Notes: a model not told the origin generated them from the sequence alone. 64,000 bases of DNA from Sabethes cyaneus (GCF_943734655.1 NC_071354.1:74812838-74876837), one strand, 5' to 3'; positions 1 through 12,690 are shown, numbered from the stretch's first letter. Program-made: numbers and translations.

Positions 1-860
1 GTTTTTGATGCAATTTGCAATATAAGATTTGTTTAAGATCACAAGCCATAACAAATTCATAACACTTTTCTTTCTGGCATCCTTGCCAACTCGTCTAAAT
101 GCTCCAGTCTCGTTACTAGGGACTGGTGAGGCTGTCAAATTCTACATATTGTCCGTATAGCATTTATCAGTTTTGGTTTTGCTCCCACTTGCTGGTTGGA
201 AGTATTAAACAGGAAGCAATTACTGTATTTTTATTACAATTTTACTATTATTAGCTGTTGTCTCCGTTATGAAATTCAACTAGTCGAACCAACTGAATCT
301 GTCAGTTCGCTCAGTCAAACCAAAACAAAAACAAAAGTTGGGTATTTTAATCCCCCTGTGTCTCGTCTAATCTGCCTGGACAGTGGGTAAAGTGATGAAA
401 TATGTAGTTATGAATTCTTTTTTTTACGATATTCCTAATTTAAAAAGTTTTTGTATAGTTGTCTTCTGTAAGTTATTTCAATTTATTGCTTCTTATAAAT
501 TCAAATGATTTGCTCCCGTTGTACAATGCATGTCGTTTGATTCCCCAATTAATTTGTATTATCGGTCCATCTAAACGAAACCATCATCAAAAAGGACCCA
601 AATTTTGAGCTTGCTCTTTTTCATCCATTTTCAATCCGAACTTCGTTTTCTTTGCCTCGCTTGAAAGGTATGACCCAAAACTGACACCCAAGGTAAATTT
701 CGGAGTATTTTGTTGACTAATGGCTGCTTCAGCGTCGGCTCCGGAACATCAACCACCTGTCTCCGGGGAAATTTTTGTATTTTGAGATAATTCATTTTGC
801 GGCACATCAAATCACATCGGCTTAGCAAAATAACACTAATGGAACTACCCGATACTTGGG
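1..860. other. AT-rich intergenic DNA, no gene seen
   Basis: The short open frames here have no recognisable domain and no coding-like composition. I see no RNA gene or clear repeat end. Confidence 0.5.
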
Positions 861-863
861 CAG

Positions 864-1020
864 ACAGACAGACTTCGCAGGCGGTTATTAGAGTACAGGA
901 TAATTACGGGGTTAGTGCAACGATCCTACTGACTCTATAGCAGCACCTCCCAGCCGTAATTCGAATATACGACGGCTTGCTTGTTAGGTTAGCATCTTAT
1001 CCCGAAGCTAACTGGGTGGA
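864..1020 (-). mobile_element. tRNA-derived SINE, 3'-truncated copy
   Basis: Read on the minus strand, the right part is tRNA-like and the left part matches the fuller copy at 9,778-10,012: shared CTTCGCAG box, AGAGTACAG/AGAGTGCAG box, and a TTCGAAT B-box-like core. The copy stops at a short CAGA run near 870 and lacks the AAGTTTCGATAACGG and GCTTT tail portion seen in the other copy. It resembles the mosquito SINE200-type family from memory; the family name is inference. Confidence 0.6.
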
Positions 1021-1029
1021 TTATGATTC

Positions 1030-2012
1030 AGCACATATGGGGTTATTCGGGACAAAAGTGTGATATACCTTAGAAGCTATGATACACGATATGCCTTCAA
1101 CACATAAGATGGTTTTTATTCCAATGGTAATGGTTGCTTCTAAAACTAAAACTTCTAAGTTTTCAGTGCCATGCGATTTTGTTTCAAAACGCCCCAATAT
1201 AACCAGAACTACCCCGTTAACCGGTTCATTATAACTTAAATAGCTTATATACTCTAAAATCATCAATTGAACCCAAACCCGGTTACTGAAGTGGCTATTT
1301 GGTTCCAAAATGTCTCCATTGCACTTCCATCAATGTCTTTTGATCAAAGCGATATGATTTGATGTGCCTCATGATGCATTATCCCAAAAGCCAAAGAATT
1401 CCCCTGAACCAGGTACCGGATGTTCCGGATCCGATAGTGATGTGATCATTTGCTTTCAAAATGTCTTTATTATACTTTCAATAGTCTCATTTTATCAAGA
1501 TGATGTGATTTGATGTGCCGTAAGATGAATTATCCTAAAATTTAAACAATGTGTCGCGAATCAGGTACCAGATGTTTTTCCGGTGAAGTGGCCATGTTGG
1601 TCCAAAATATCTCCATTACTTCTATTAGTCTTATTTCATCAAGTTGATGTGATTCGAAGTTTGCGGTACATCAATTGATGCTTGCGGCAATGAATTATTT
1701 CAAAATACAAAACGAAATTCGAATTAAAATGAGAATGAAAGCAATCTCAAATCTTTTTTTGTAATGCATTAGGAAGGTTAAGAGGTTATACTATACACAG
1801 TTGAGAGGACTAAACCTTTTAACTGATTAAAGTGGAAATTTGTATACATGTTACGGTAACAGACCAAAAAGAAAGAAAAATAATTTTACTCTTCCATTAA
1901 TCTCTAGAAAATATTTCCAGAAAACTTGTATTAAATCAACAAATCGAAAATGTAACTTGACTAATCTCAAGATTTTAGTCTTGACCTTGGAATGAGGTCA
2001 TACATATATTAA
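1030..2012. other. intergenic DNA, no gene seen
   Basis: AT-rich sequence with repeated near-identical phrases (for example TGATGTGATTTGATGTGCC near 1,350, 1,510 and 1,640), which suggests a decayed ~150-bp tandem duplication. No coding region is supported. Confidence 0.4.
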
Positions 2013-2013
2013 T

Positions 2014-2665
2014 ATTTTTTTGAAACGATGGTTCTACAATTGATGAAGGGACGGTAGGGGAAAGAAATGAAAATTTTTGGTGAAGGAGGGGGAAGAGCGG
2101 AAAGGAAAGGGGGGGGGGGGTATTGGTAGCTATGCTTGACAAGTAGTCATTTTGACTCCTACCTTTTGTCCAATGCTGGAAGGTGCATGAGTCGAACCAA
2201 GCTGTAATCTGACATTATAACCGGATTCGAACCCACAACACCCTCCAGGGCATGTGGTTCGCTGGTACTTGTACCTTTGAACCATAGAGGCGCTGGACAA
2301 AAGGAGAATGCAAAATCCACTTATCAAGATAGCGACGTGTTTGGTTGGGTTATCGACACATAATGTGCCTCTTCCTCCAGGTCCAGCGCCTCTATGGTTC
2401 AAAGGTACAAGTACCAGCGAACCACATGCCCTGGAGGGTGTTGTGGGTTCGAATCCGGTTATAATGTCAGATTACAGCTTGGTTCGACTCATGCACCTTC
2501 CAGCATTGGACAAAAGGTAGGAGTCAAAATGACTACTTGTCAAGCATAGCTACCAATACCCCCCCCCCCTTTCCTTTCCGCTCTTCCCCCTCCTTCACCA
2601 AAAATTTTCATTTCTTTCCCCTACCGTCCCTTCATCAATTGTAGAACCATCGTTTCAAAAAAAAA
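2014..2665. mobile_element. Inverted pair of a tRNA-like SINE/foldback element
   Basis: Two ~285-bp arms, 2,014-2,298 and 2,381-2,665, are near-perfect reverse complements separated by an 82-bp spacer. Differences are mainly in the length of a G/C homopolymer (near 2,110 and 2,565). On the plus strand the right arm has an A-box-like TGGTTCAAAGGTAC (about 2,395) and a perfect B box GGTTCGAATCC (2,446-2,456) about 50 bp later, the layout of a polymerase III promoter in a tRNA-derived SINE. The left arm carries the same boxes on the minus strand. It could be two SINEs inserted head to head, or a foldback element that captured a tRNA-like unit. Near-identity suggests recent origin or gene conversion. 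Confidence 0.7.
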
Positions 2666-2666
2666 A

Positions 2667-3352
2667 AAATATAAATGTAACTTGTTTAAAAGCTTCAAGT
2701 GGATCGGTGTAGGTTTTTTCTAGAAATCATGCTCATCGACTTTAAAAACACAGTTTTGAGAAATTCGCTTTCGCGATTTGCACTCTAACACGTAACAATC
2801 AGCCAAAAAAGTATTCGGACAGCAGCACAAATTGATAATATTGTTCAGTATTTTTGCAAAGAATGGCAACGCATTTTTTAAACAATGTTTACCTGAAACA
2901 TATTTAGATGCATAACAACAATCCATATAGTTTAAATTTCCCAAAAATGCAGTTAAAAAGTATTTAGATAGTTAACTACTAGTTGAAATAAATATTTTTT
3001 CTCGCTTAATTGCTATTTTGTAGGACCATCTACATTCTTGAAAACCTGTTCCAATCTGTTTGGGATAAAATTAACGTATTTCCAAATATTCCTGTGTGGA
3101 TTGCTGGCCATTTTTTACAAGACTTCGATTTAAGTGATTTTGACTAAAAATCAAATAATTTCTTATTTTAGTTTTGAAATGACCTCAAGAGATGTTCAAA
3201 CGGGTTCAAAGCTGGACTAAGTGCTGATGTTTTGATAATGCTAGGACAATTGTATTTATGATACCGACCGCGTACAATGTATATTTAGATTGTTTAAATT
3301 CATCATCCCGGTACAATATGAATGTACCGCACAACTATAAGTTTACTTTAAT
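2667..3352. other. intergenic DNA, no gene seen
   Basis: AT-rich, with no domain-like open frame and no repeat ends that I could define. Confidence 0.4.
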
Positions 3353-3359
3353 ATGTTAT

Positions 3360-3900
3360 CACAGAACAGAAGTGGAAGTAGAAATCCAAATACGTACATG
3401 CTACAGATTTCTACAGATATTAGCGAACCTGGCGGTAGCGAGTCACTTTTTTCCACGAAAACTCACGAACGTATACGAATGCACACAAAAGCATGTGAAA
3501 GCTGCTAAGCGATTGGCAGCGAGCGTTCTGCTTATATTGCTGTTATTCGCTTCTATACGAAAACATTCCCAAAGAAAAATAAAAACAAAAAAGACTTTTA
3601 CCGTTTTTGTTTTTGCTTAGGTCCAATCTAAGTTCGCTCTAGTTCCAATCGAACGGCTGTCAAAACGTTTGTTTTTTCACTCAGGTTGAATTTAGTTTCG
3701 CTCTGGGTTGCACTTTTTAGACGACGGGTTCACACTGAGTTTTTTCACAGTTTGAACCTCGAAATAAGCAATACACTGACAACCCGAAAACGATTGTTTA
3801 TTTAGTGGTCGGTTGGAATAAGCCCAGGTTAAAAAACAAAAACCCTATTTGTTACCAGTTTTGATCGCCGAATCGTTCGGACTTCTACTTCTGTTCTGTG
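3360..3900. mobile_element. Non-autonomous DNA transposon (MITE), 541 bp
   Basis: The ends are inverted repeats of about 20 bp: CACAGAACAGAAGTGGAAGT at the left, and its complement with one change at the right. They are bounded by a direct repeat ATGTTAT at 3,353-3,359 and 3,901-3,907. There is no transposase inside; the 120-codon open frame overlapping its left part is not coding-like. A solitary copy of the right end lies near 4,940-4,962. A 7-8-bp target duplication would fit hAT, but the termini are not typical hAT, so the superfamily is left open. Confidence 0.5.
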
Positions 3901-4185
3901 ATGTTATTCTTGTTGACTTATTCGGTTAGAAACAGTTTATTTCAGTTTCGCTTAAGGTTGTTCAGATAGTTGTTCGAATTTACACTTAGTTCTATCCAAC
4001 AATAAATAAACTTGTTACCTCAGAGCTTTCCATAAAATTTATTGCGGTCGAAACCATTGAATCTAAATTGGTTTGTGTATGTGACATAAAATTGGTTTGT
4101 GTATGTGACGCCTATGCTTGTATATGCATATGTACATGCGTGCTTACATATATACGTAAACATAATGACAAATATATTTTGTTCT

Positions 4186-4490
4186 TGCCGAACTGAGTCG
4201 AATGACAGTCGCCAATATGGCTCGAAGAAGCTGATATATATATAAATGCATATCCAGCTTTTTACATGCCATAATGGCGGACGGCGTTCTTAATATTTGG
4301 ATAGCATTTTTGACATTTCCTAAATACATGGCACGTTTTCTTTCCGCACGTTCCGTTAGTTTTAACGTGAACGTGCGCAAAGAAAACGTGAGATATAATT
4401 ACGAAATGTCAAAAATACTGTCCAAATATTACAAACACACTAACACAGATTATACAGTTCACCAATACGGCTCGTAAAAAGCTGGATAAA
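4186..4490. repeat. Nested palindromic repeat (MITE-like)
   Basis: Segments near 4,291-4,345 and 4,375-4,430 are reverse complements centred on about 4,360. The flanking phrase CCAATAYGGCTCG...AAGCTGGAT occurs at 4,205 (+), 4,252 (inverted) and 4,461 (+). The opposed open frames (4,144-4,380 minus and 4,274-4,477 plus) result from this symmetry and are not genes. Confidence 0.45.
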
Positions 4491-4889
4491 ATTATTGAAA
4501 AATATTCTTTACGGAGTAAATGCTCACTTATGTTAAACAAATAATATTTCATTCAGATTTTCAGGTTTATATACCACTGAGCGATAGGATGCTTCTTGAA
4601 AAGTGCTATCCAAAATAACAGCATACTCTGTGAAAAAAATATCAATCAATCCTGCATAGAACAATACTAACGTGACTAGTAGGCCCTATTGTGATAATAG
4701 ATACGATATTTTGATAAAATCATGCATTTTCCATTTTGGACTTATGGCCAACATTTTGCATCAAATACTCCTATGTGCGAAGTAAAGCTGAAATATTTAG
4801 ACGAGTTGAGGAATTTCGTTTAGACGAGATTTTGAATGACAAGTGCACTCAAAACAAAAAGTAGTCAAAGTTCTTACTTATTGGTAGAG

Positions 4890-5345
4890 TTTTAGACCAG
4901 AGCGTAGATGCCAGGTTTTGCTCGAACGATTGTTCGAACTTCCACTTCTGTTCTGTGGTGTTATTCCAAAAACTTGAAAAATGCGGGCGTCACGAAAGAA
5001 TGAAATTTTTTGAGCGTTTAGCGGTTTCCTGATCGATTTTCAATATTTTTGCGTCGAACGATTGGAAAATCTGCTACGTATCAACCCCAATAAAGAAAAC
5101 TATTGATTATAAAGTACGTACAATTGAAAAATTAAAATACTAAAGCATTGTCTAAATGGAAATCCTTACTTAGTGATTGGTTCGAAAAGATGCATTCATA
5201 GTTTTAACGTATTTAAAAAAATGAAATAATTTCCTCGTCCCAACAGGTCGAAGATTTTTTGTGACGATTGAACCTAGACCAATTTGATATCTGTGCTTGG
5301 GAAGTGAACCAAAACAAACGACAAATTCTCCCCGACTTAACATGA
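4890..5345. repeat. Dispersed unclassified repeat, copy 1
   Basis: Sequence near 5,030-5,110 (AATAAAGAAAACTATTGATT and flanks) recurs at 40,975-41,060. Sequence at 5,244-5,340 (CCAATTTGATATCTGTGCTTGGGAAGT) recurs as a tandem module at 43,860-44,165. No protein or diagnostic end is visible, so the element class is unknown. Confidence 0.5.
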
Positions 5346-5410
5346 TTTCTTACCTAGTTCTAATGCTTCACTTTCTTCCAGGTTTTTTACGGTTTTCAAC
5401 AGATCCCGCC

Positions 5411-8400
5411 ACGACAAATCTTTTTACTGTATAGTATGCAATTCCTCTTTCTATGCCGAGATGTTTGAGGTCACTAAAAATTGTGCTGCATGCAACCGTT
5501 TCGAAGATTATTTATTATCAACGACCGTATCTCGAACATTGGTACGTGTAAACCGAATGAGACACAACACGAAAATAAAGCTACGTCAAGTAAGACTTAA
5601 GTCATGATGACACACATACACGCACACACACACATGGTATTAATTTGATTGTATTGATTGTATATACCGTTGCATGCATAAAATGATTTTTGCTCAAATA
5701 TATATGTGTCACACTGTATACGCGGTCATGACGTAAACTATTTTGGAAAAGGAGGAAGCGTCTGATGCGAAAAATGTAAAAATGCGAAAAATGAAAAATT
5801 CATTTCAGGTTGCTTATTCTCATTGTGGTTATTTAACCTATGCATCGACTTGCAGGCAACTGATATGAACACCAACGTAAACGTGATTAAACTTATTTTA
5901 GAACGAAACTTTTGTTCACGTGGGTCCAAGAGAAAAATTTTCTCAAAGAAACCGCTAACATGACTACTGATTGGGAAAACATTACCGTTGTATATTGTAA
6001 GTGTACCAACATTGGTAACACGAAAAAAGCAATCTTTCTGGGCGCGATAGTCGTTGATTAGTTTCAAATCTCTGAATAAGATCAGCATTAATTTATCGAA
6101 GTTCCACTGTGGCTCATTCTTCGCTTATCCTACCACCACCATCCCGAACATCAACGCCAGAGGAACGCGTGAGATGAAAATAAGCGGAAAAACTTTCCTA
6201 ATTGAACTTTTGCAAAGAGCAAATTCTTCCCAGCAAGCTTTCCTTGAAGGGTGGTGGTGGTAAGTGTGGAATTTTTCACCCAGATAATTAACAGTGCGCG
6301 CTTATTGAGAGAGAAGGGCGGTGATAAAGAAAACCGACCAGACGACCTACGACGACGGTGCGACGTGGTGCTACTGTTATGCCTGTTCAGTGTTTAGCCT
6401 CAGTCATCATTAGTCGAATAATGGCACTCGATAAATAAATCAGCTCAATTAAATGCATCATAATTAGACTGATGATTGTTCCGTTCCGAGCGTTCTGTTT
6501 CTGATTTTCGAGTTTATGATTTCTTCGAACTTTGACTAGAGGGCGGAGGGAATTTATAATGGGTAAATTGAATTGGAAGTTTTAATATTATAATTAGTGT
6601 GTCTTGCGTTTTGCTTCCCTTTTGAACCATTTTCAGAAAGTCGTAAGCTGGTTAAGGAATGATAAATTGTGCATTTGAGATAAATTGCTGTTTTTAATAC
6701 TTGTACAAAACATCTGTTGTGAAATCTGTAAATCCACAATCGAATGCAGGCAAATGTTGTATTAACTTATGAACAGATTGGTATGAATGTTCTTTCTATT
6801 ATTTCCTTATCAATTTTATACTGCTTTTGAGCAAGTTTTTTTAATGAAATTTGAAGTTGCGCCTTAGTTTTGCCATGAATCAGCATTAAGCTGTATTTCT
6901 ATTCTGTTCCAATACTCTTGATGGTCTACGGAAAACGCAAAAAAGGAGAGGTAAAGCTACAACATAGTTTATCATATTTTCATTGTTTTTTTCACCAAAC
7001 TAGAAAATTTTGTAATTATTTTTTTTCAACTGATGCTTTTCCTGGTTGTTGTATGATGCTTGTTTCAAGATTTTTGAGTTTCCTAAAACAGGTATTTTCA
7101 GTACTGTGCAAAGCTAGTGGCATGTTCCATCCCATTACAAATTCCCGAAATTCGGATGAAAATTATCTTCCATCCCCAAGGTAAACATCGTTCATAATCT
7201 CTATCCCAACATGAACCCAACTAACTACCTATCGTTAGGGGCTTCCAGTTTTCAATTTTCAACGCTAAACCGATTAGTGCACAACGATAGCACGAGCATC
7301 CAATTCTCTCACATTAGCATCTGCCTGGCACGCGTGTTTAGATAGGCGACACCAGATACCGCCGAGTCGTCGTCATCGTCGTCGTCGCGGCTCGTAACGC
7401 ATTGAAATCACGCAACAACATAATTACGGCCAGCTGGGCACCGGAATTTAATTTCACACCCAAACAAATGGGTAACAATGCACAGCTGGCCGCCAACCCG
7501 CGGGAACGTTGTTTAGCGGTGAATGAAAGTTAATACACTCTAATGCATGTAAACAATTAAGGTCTGATGTTGATCGACGAATTAATGGTCGGTATGAAAT
7601 AAATTATTCAGCCCGTAGTTAAGTAATTACCGAATTTAATAAGGGACTTCCACCGAATTAAAACGAGTCAATATGCTAGATGAGAATTCAATTTCATTAA
7701 ATTCGGCACGCTTGCTTAACTTAACTCAACTGAGGCGGCCCCTTTCTCGTGTGATATGTTTACAGTAAAGAACCATGCGTTCACATGAAAATCGCCAACC
7801 ATCGGTGCATGATTGATGTCTTCATTCACCAGTTCCGAACCAGTTAAATGTTGCCGACTGAACAAACATCAAAATACCCGAATGCCAAGAGGCACACAGT
7901 TTCACAGCTGACTAGCATAAGCAATGATCGAGGTTTATTTCTGCTTTGCTTACACAACGCGGGGGTAATATTTACCTTTGACTCCAATTTACTTTCCAGC
8001 AGTAGGTAGATTTTTGTGCGTTTCATTATTTTACTGTTAGTCCAGGTAGGGATTACTGTTGCTGTGTGGGAAACAGCTAAATTTTTGACAGTCGTTCCGC
8101 AATTTTAGCTTGTACCTATTAGGGAAAAGACATGTTCGCATTGCTGGGTGAATTTATGCAAGCTTTTCTACGCCGGTAGCTGTTTCCATGATAAGGTGAG
8201 CAATTTATACAAAAAATAACCAGTAAAAGAAAACAGCTCTGGTAGCTCAATTACAGCTGCAAGCCAGTGGCGGAGCAGACTTTATAATGCGATTTACGGT
8301 GGAATTTTTTTGTAGGTTTACCGCTATCTAGAAAAAAGGAGCGGCGAGTCCAATGTTTATCAACAAATAAATAAATTTACGTGTTTTTTCGCCACCTTAT

Positions 8401-9775
8401 ACCAGTTGATTACCGTTTTACTGGTCTTTTGCTCGAATTCAGAACCGAAGTCAAGTCGGGTGGAGATAATTTAAACAAATGGTTTGATGACTTTGGTGTG
8501 GTCATGGGTTGTGGCAATAAGATAGCTCTTGAAATGTTTTCCTATTTACAATAAATGCGCTGAATGTAGATAAAACTACAATGAATACAATCATAATTAC
8601 TGTTATCTGATTGGTATGCACGATTGATGCTTCTTTTATGCAGGACACGCACCGAAAAGAAAACTTTATCAAATTAGGTACCAATAATTGAAATAATAAA
8701 TTATAATAATTTGACATGTTGCTAGCTTTACTAATATTTTGACAGATGACCGGAGGAATCAAAACTGGTTTCCTGGAGGCCTATAACGTAGCTGAAACAC
8801 CTAAGCCCCGGCAAACTGAATCTAACATCGAGTAAAGTTGTTCGACAATACTATTAACACAAATATCAGATCGAGCAAGTGATTATTCGTGTTTAACACA
8901 GGGTTAATTTGTGTCAAGCCGTGGAAACGGAAAAGGGTTAGAAACTCGATACAAGTCGTGAAAGCATAAGCGCTTTGTTAGTCGATGCTATGGTAACCGT
9001 TTACAGGATCATTCCAAACTAAACCAAACTAGACCACTAAACCAATTGTAAATCGTAGACAAACTTTGCCACAGCAATAGTAAATTATCGATTTTGGCTT
9101 GAAGGTCACGCACGTTCTGGTAGTAAATCAGTAGCTGATCTGAAGAGTTCAGTTGCAGTTCAGACACAGAGCTGGAAATGGGAACTGTATCTTCGGATGA
9201 ATTATTTTAGAAATAGTCTCACTGCCCGGACGAACAAAAAAGTTTCACACAGAATCTCTCGGGTTCTTCGCATAGGAAGCGTGTTGAAGAATTCCGCAGA
9301 AAATTCGTACAGAATGCTCTGCTTATAGATCCAGAATTCTTGGATGAGAATTAAACGGTTGGAAACACCGGGACACTTTAAAATGAAGCAGGAATTCTTG
9401 GGATTCTGAAAGCTGGAATTTTGGTATGCTCGTAAGCCTGTACCCCATATCGTACACCCAGATGTCGGATCCGGAAGACTATTGTTTGCTGGCAGAAACG
9501 GCTCGACTTTGATGGATCCTGAAGCTACAACCGCTTCCTAGCGTGATTCGTGGATTTATAGGCGTTGAGGGGAACTTGGTTGTTGCCCAATAGTTTTTTG
9601 AAGCGACACTTCCAAACTCACTAAAGAGAAAACTTTAGGCTTGATCCCCGTTCAATTAAGAACCCCGCAATTTGATATCTATTCCGATTATGAACGAGAT
9701 GAAATTTAAATTCGCCACCACAAAAGACGATCATTAAGACTGTCTCAGTGGCCTTTTAACCCAATGCCCTTCTGG
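5411..9775. other. Long low-repeat intergenic stretch
   Basis: About 4.4 kb without a recognisable transposon or gene. A short CA-rich run lies at 5,610-5,635. The part from about 6,290 to 7,700 is less AT-rich and has a TCGTCGTC run near 7,370-7,395, E-box-like CAGCTG near 7,430 and 7,480, and many TAAT/ATTA cores, so it could include regulatory DNA of a neighbouring gene. This is inference only. Confidence 0.35.
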
Positions 9776-9777
9776 CA

Positions 9778-10012
9778 ATAAAAAAAATCAAAGCAGAGCA
9801 AAGCAAAGCCTAGATGCTACATTCCGTTATCGAAACTTGACCTTCTGTTTTTATACGTCAGACTTCGCAGCCAGTTGTTAGAGTGCAGTACAATTGCAGG
9901 GCCAGTTGCTACAAACCTATTGACTCTCCCAGTCGAGATTCGAACATACGATGACTGGCTTTTTAGGCTAGCGTCATACCTCGAAGCCAACTGGGATTCA
10001 CTGGGAAATAAA
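9778..10012 (-). mobile_element. tRNA-derived SINE, near full-length copy
   Basis: Reading the minus strand from about 10,005: a tRNA-like head with an A-box-like TGGCTTCGAGGTA and a B-box core GTTCGAATCTC, then a unique body with AAGTTTCGATAACGG, ending in a GCTTT-repeat and T-rich tail near 9,780-9,805. Head, body and short-repeat tail are the parts of a polymerase III SINE. The copy at 864-1,020 is a shorter relative. Flanking target duplications are not clear. Confidence 0.7.
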
Positions 10013-10384
10013 ATCATTGTGGGCAATTCAGTATCCTTTTTAGTCCATAGAATATGATCTTAAAAGGACCTATTCATTGCAATTTTGCAATCATTCCTTC
10101 ACCAGATTAGCTACAACTTAAGCTTTGACGGTAGGATGACTTATAATAAACAGGTGATCTTCGTCGTCAATATTAAGTCGCAATGGCTCGGGCAGTTTCA
10201 AGCTGTTGTCTCTATTCAACTCGCTCTTGGGTCGCTCGTCACCAACTTCCTACACCCAAAACTTGAAACTGTTACTTTAAAAGGAATAATGCAAAATTCT
10301 TCTCTTAGTAACAACTTTGTTACTTAAAGAGTAATGGCGTTTGTCGCCGGTTGAATAATAACATACACTAATGCATCTATTTAT

Positions 10385-11175
10385 ATAAGAATAAGAGGAT
10401 TATGTCTCCGAAAACCAGGTACCGCTGTACCGAAAACCAGGTCTCTGACAGGACATCATAAAAGGCTTATGGTAACTAAAAACAGGTCCCTGACAGGACG
10501 TCATGCTTTAGTAGTAATAGGTATTCTCAGTCACCTCACTGGTCGATTGCTCGACTGCTCGATTGCTCAACTGGTTGACTAGACTGCTCGACTGGACTGG
10601 TCGATTAGACTGGTCGATTTGATTGCACGACTGGACTGCTTAACTCAACTGCTCGACTGGACTATTCTACTCGACTGCTCGATTCAATTGCTCAACTGGA
10701 CTACTCGACTCAACTGCTCGAATAAACTGTTCAATTGGACTACTCGACTCAACTGCTCGAATGAACTGCTCGCCTTAACTGTTCGACTTAAACGCTTGAA
10801 CCGACTGCTTGACTAAACCACTCGACTGAAGTGCTCGACAGGGATACCAGACTTGCAGATTTGTTTGCAAATTCCGGAATTTTATTGCGTTGGTGCAGTT
10901 TTTCGTTCGAAGCTCTTTAAACTTTCACAGACTTCCTAAAAAAGTGAGCAGATTTTCGCAGATTGTTTTTAAACCAGAAAATTCGAGTAGCCGGAAGTTC
11001 GCAGTCGAGCAGTTGCAGACATTTTTTAGAAAATATGGCAACTCTGGTGCTCGACTAGACTACTCGATTCAACTGACCGACTGGACTACTCGACTTAACT
11101 GCTCGATTAAACTGCTTGATTCGACTGCTCGACTCGCCTGCTCAACTCGATTGCTTGTCGCGATATCATATGGTC
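10385..11175 (+). repeat. 13-bp minisatellite mobile family, copy 1
   Basis: A leader module (about 10,385-10,520, with two CTGACAGGAC boxes) precedes a degenerate array of the 13-bp unit CTGCTCGACTSAA, running about 10,530-10,830 and resuming 11,047-11,160. It ends at a conserved CGCGATATCA. The same leader, unit and end occur at 57,247-58,235, so the whole package looks dispersed. Because 13 is not a multiple of three, the open frames across it (for example 10,619-10,816) are artefacts. A MITE interrupts it at 10,839. Confidence 0.7.
10839..11046. mobile_element. hAT-type MITE, 208 bp
   Basis: The ends CAGGGATACCAGAC and (reversed) CAGAGTTGCCATAT are imperfect hAT-like inverted repeats. 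They are flanked by an exact 8-bp target duplication GTGCTCGA at 10,831-10,838 and 11,047-11,054. The interior has no transposase. It is inserted inside the 13-bp minisatellite, so it is younger than that array. Confidence 0.75.
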
Positions 11176-12690
11176 GGTGTTAAATCGGACCGGACCAAGT
11201 TGCAAGATTTTAAAAACTAGTTATTGATAGCAAACGACCAACAATTTTCTAAGCAACATTTTACTCTAATCAGACTACATAAACGTTGCAAACAGCCAGA
11301 GTTAGAGGATGACTTCGAATCCAGCAAACTTTGAATGCGTTTTTCTCGAAGTCAGAATTTTTGTCACTCGGTTCTGTCTGACCTAACACCTACCTTATGA
11401 ATCAGTTTGCGGCAGACAATAGACGGGTCAGGGCCACTCACGCATATTGCCCGCCTATAGATCTATTAGCAACTATTTGGTACCCGTACTGGCAGGAGTA
11501 TCAGATCGGACATAACAGAGAGTAACGTGAACGGCATTTTAAAACACTTACAATATGTTCGGTGTTAGCTGCAAAACATGGCTGCCTGTCAGCTCCCTGG
11601 TTTGCATCTGTAAAGTGTAGGATTCATAAACTTTGTTTGCGTATTCCAATACGAAAAAATGGACAAAAAGCAACTAATTATCCATTATCGGATATTTTGA
11701 AACCCACTGAAACCTTACTGAATTGCAGTATATTTTTAAAGCTAAAGTACAAAGTTGAACGAGTAAACTAGAAATTGTTCTTTTAGGCCATATGAACAAT
11801 GTGAATGAAAAAGTTTGCTTTGTTTTTATTATGTATCTTCCATAAGAAGGAAAGCAAACCCTTTTATTCCCACCGTCCTTTGAATTGTAGAACTTACTTT
11901 AGCTAAGAAAACTAAAGTTATAGAGCTTATTTTCAATTATCCGCTCTAAAAAACTGAATTGGTTTACAACCGAATGCCAATTTTCAAACGTTAAACTATA
12001 CTAGCAGCTCTGGCCATGACAAATCAGTAATCGATTTCAACTACAGGGTTCGTCTACCAGTTATGGACCCTTTTCATATTATGTACCCTTGCATATAATT
12101 GTAGCTTATAATTAGGCTTATGCAAATTTGAAAATAGTTTATGTCCTGGTCTCAAAATATTGTTGAAGGAGGCGGGGGGCAAGAAAAAAATAATAACATC
12201 AAACCTTCAATAACTAAACAAAGGAGAAGAAACCAGCGTATATTTTTCCATATTATCAAAAATTTAATATAGATATTTTGTACAGTACTTAAATTTTAGT
12301 ACAAACCGAACCAAACTACGATATTTTTCGACCCAAACATATAAAGTAAGGATCCTGGTAGAGATAAACCAGTTTGATCTTAGTGTGAAAATGGCAGTTT
12401 AGTTTCCTACCACCTTTCTACTTGAAACGCATATACTGTGCTACCGACATGTTTTAAGAAAACAAATCCCTTAAACTATTCACGTTAGAAACCGCTTATT
12501 TCTTGGTCAACCTTTCAGTCATGAATATCAGGCCATTCATTCCTCTGTTGATGCTTGTTCTCTAACAATAACGTGTTCACCTTTGTATATTAAGGATCCA
12601 AACCGTTTCGTAAATTTCAAGTTTCGAACCGTTCAGTGACATCCTCTCTGCATGCATCCAATTCATGGTAAAGAACTATATCTCTGTGTT
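11170..12690. other. intergenic DNA, no gene seen
   Basis: AT-rich sequence without a domain-bearing frame. A short phrase GTGTTAAATCGGACCGGACC near 11,175 looks like a repeat fragment but cannot be assigned. Confidence 0.4.

Noticed and set aside
2395..2470. Possible functional tRNA gene
   Set aside because: A and B boxes are present, but no cloverleaf acceptor stem or anticodon arm could be drawn; it fits a SINE better.
10619..10816. Open frame with repeated LLDWT/RLNCS-type phrases (also 57,387-57,665)
   Set aside because: Translation of the degenerate 13-bp minisatellite, with no conserved frame between copies.
10530..11160. Possible CRISPR-like array
   Set aside because: No fixed repeat/spacer structure, degenerate 13-bp tandem units, eukaryotic context.
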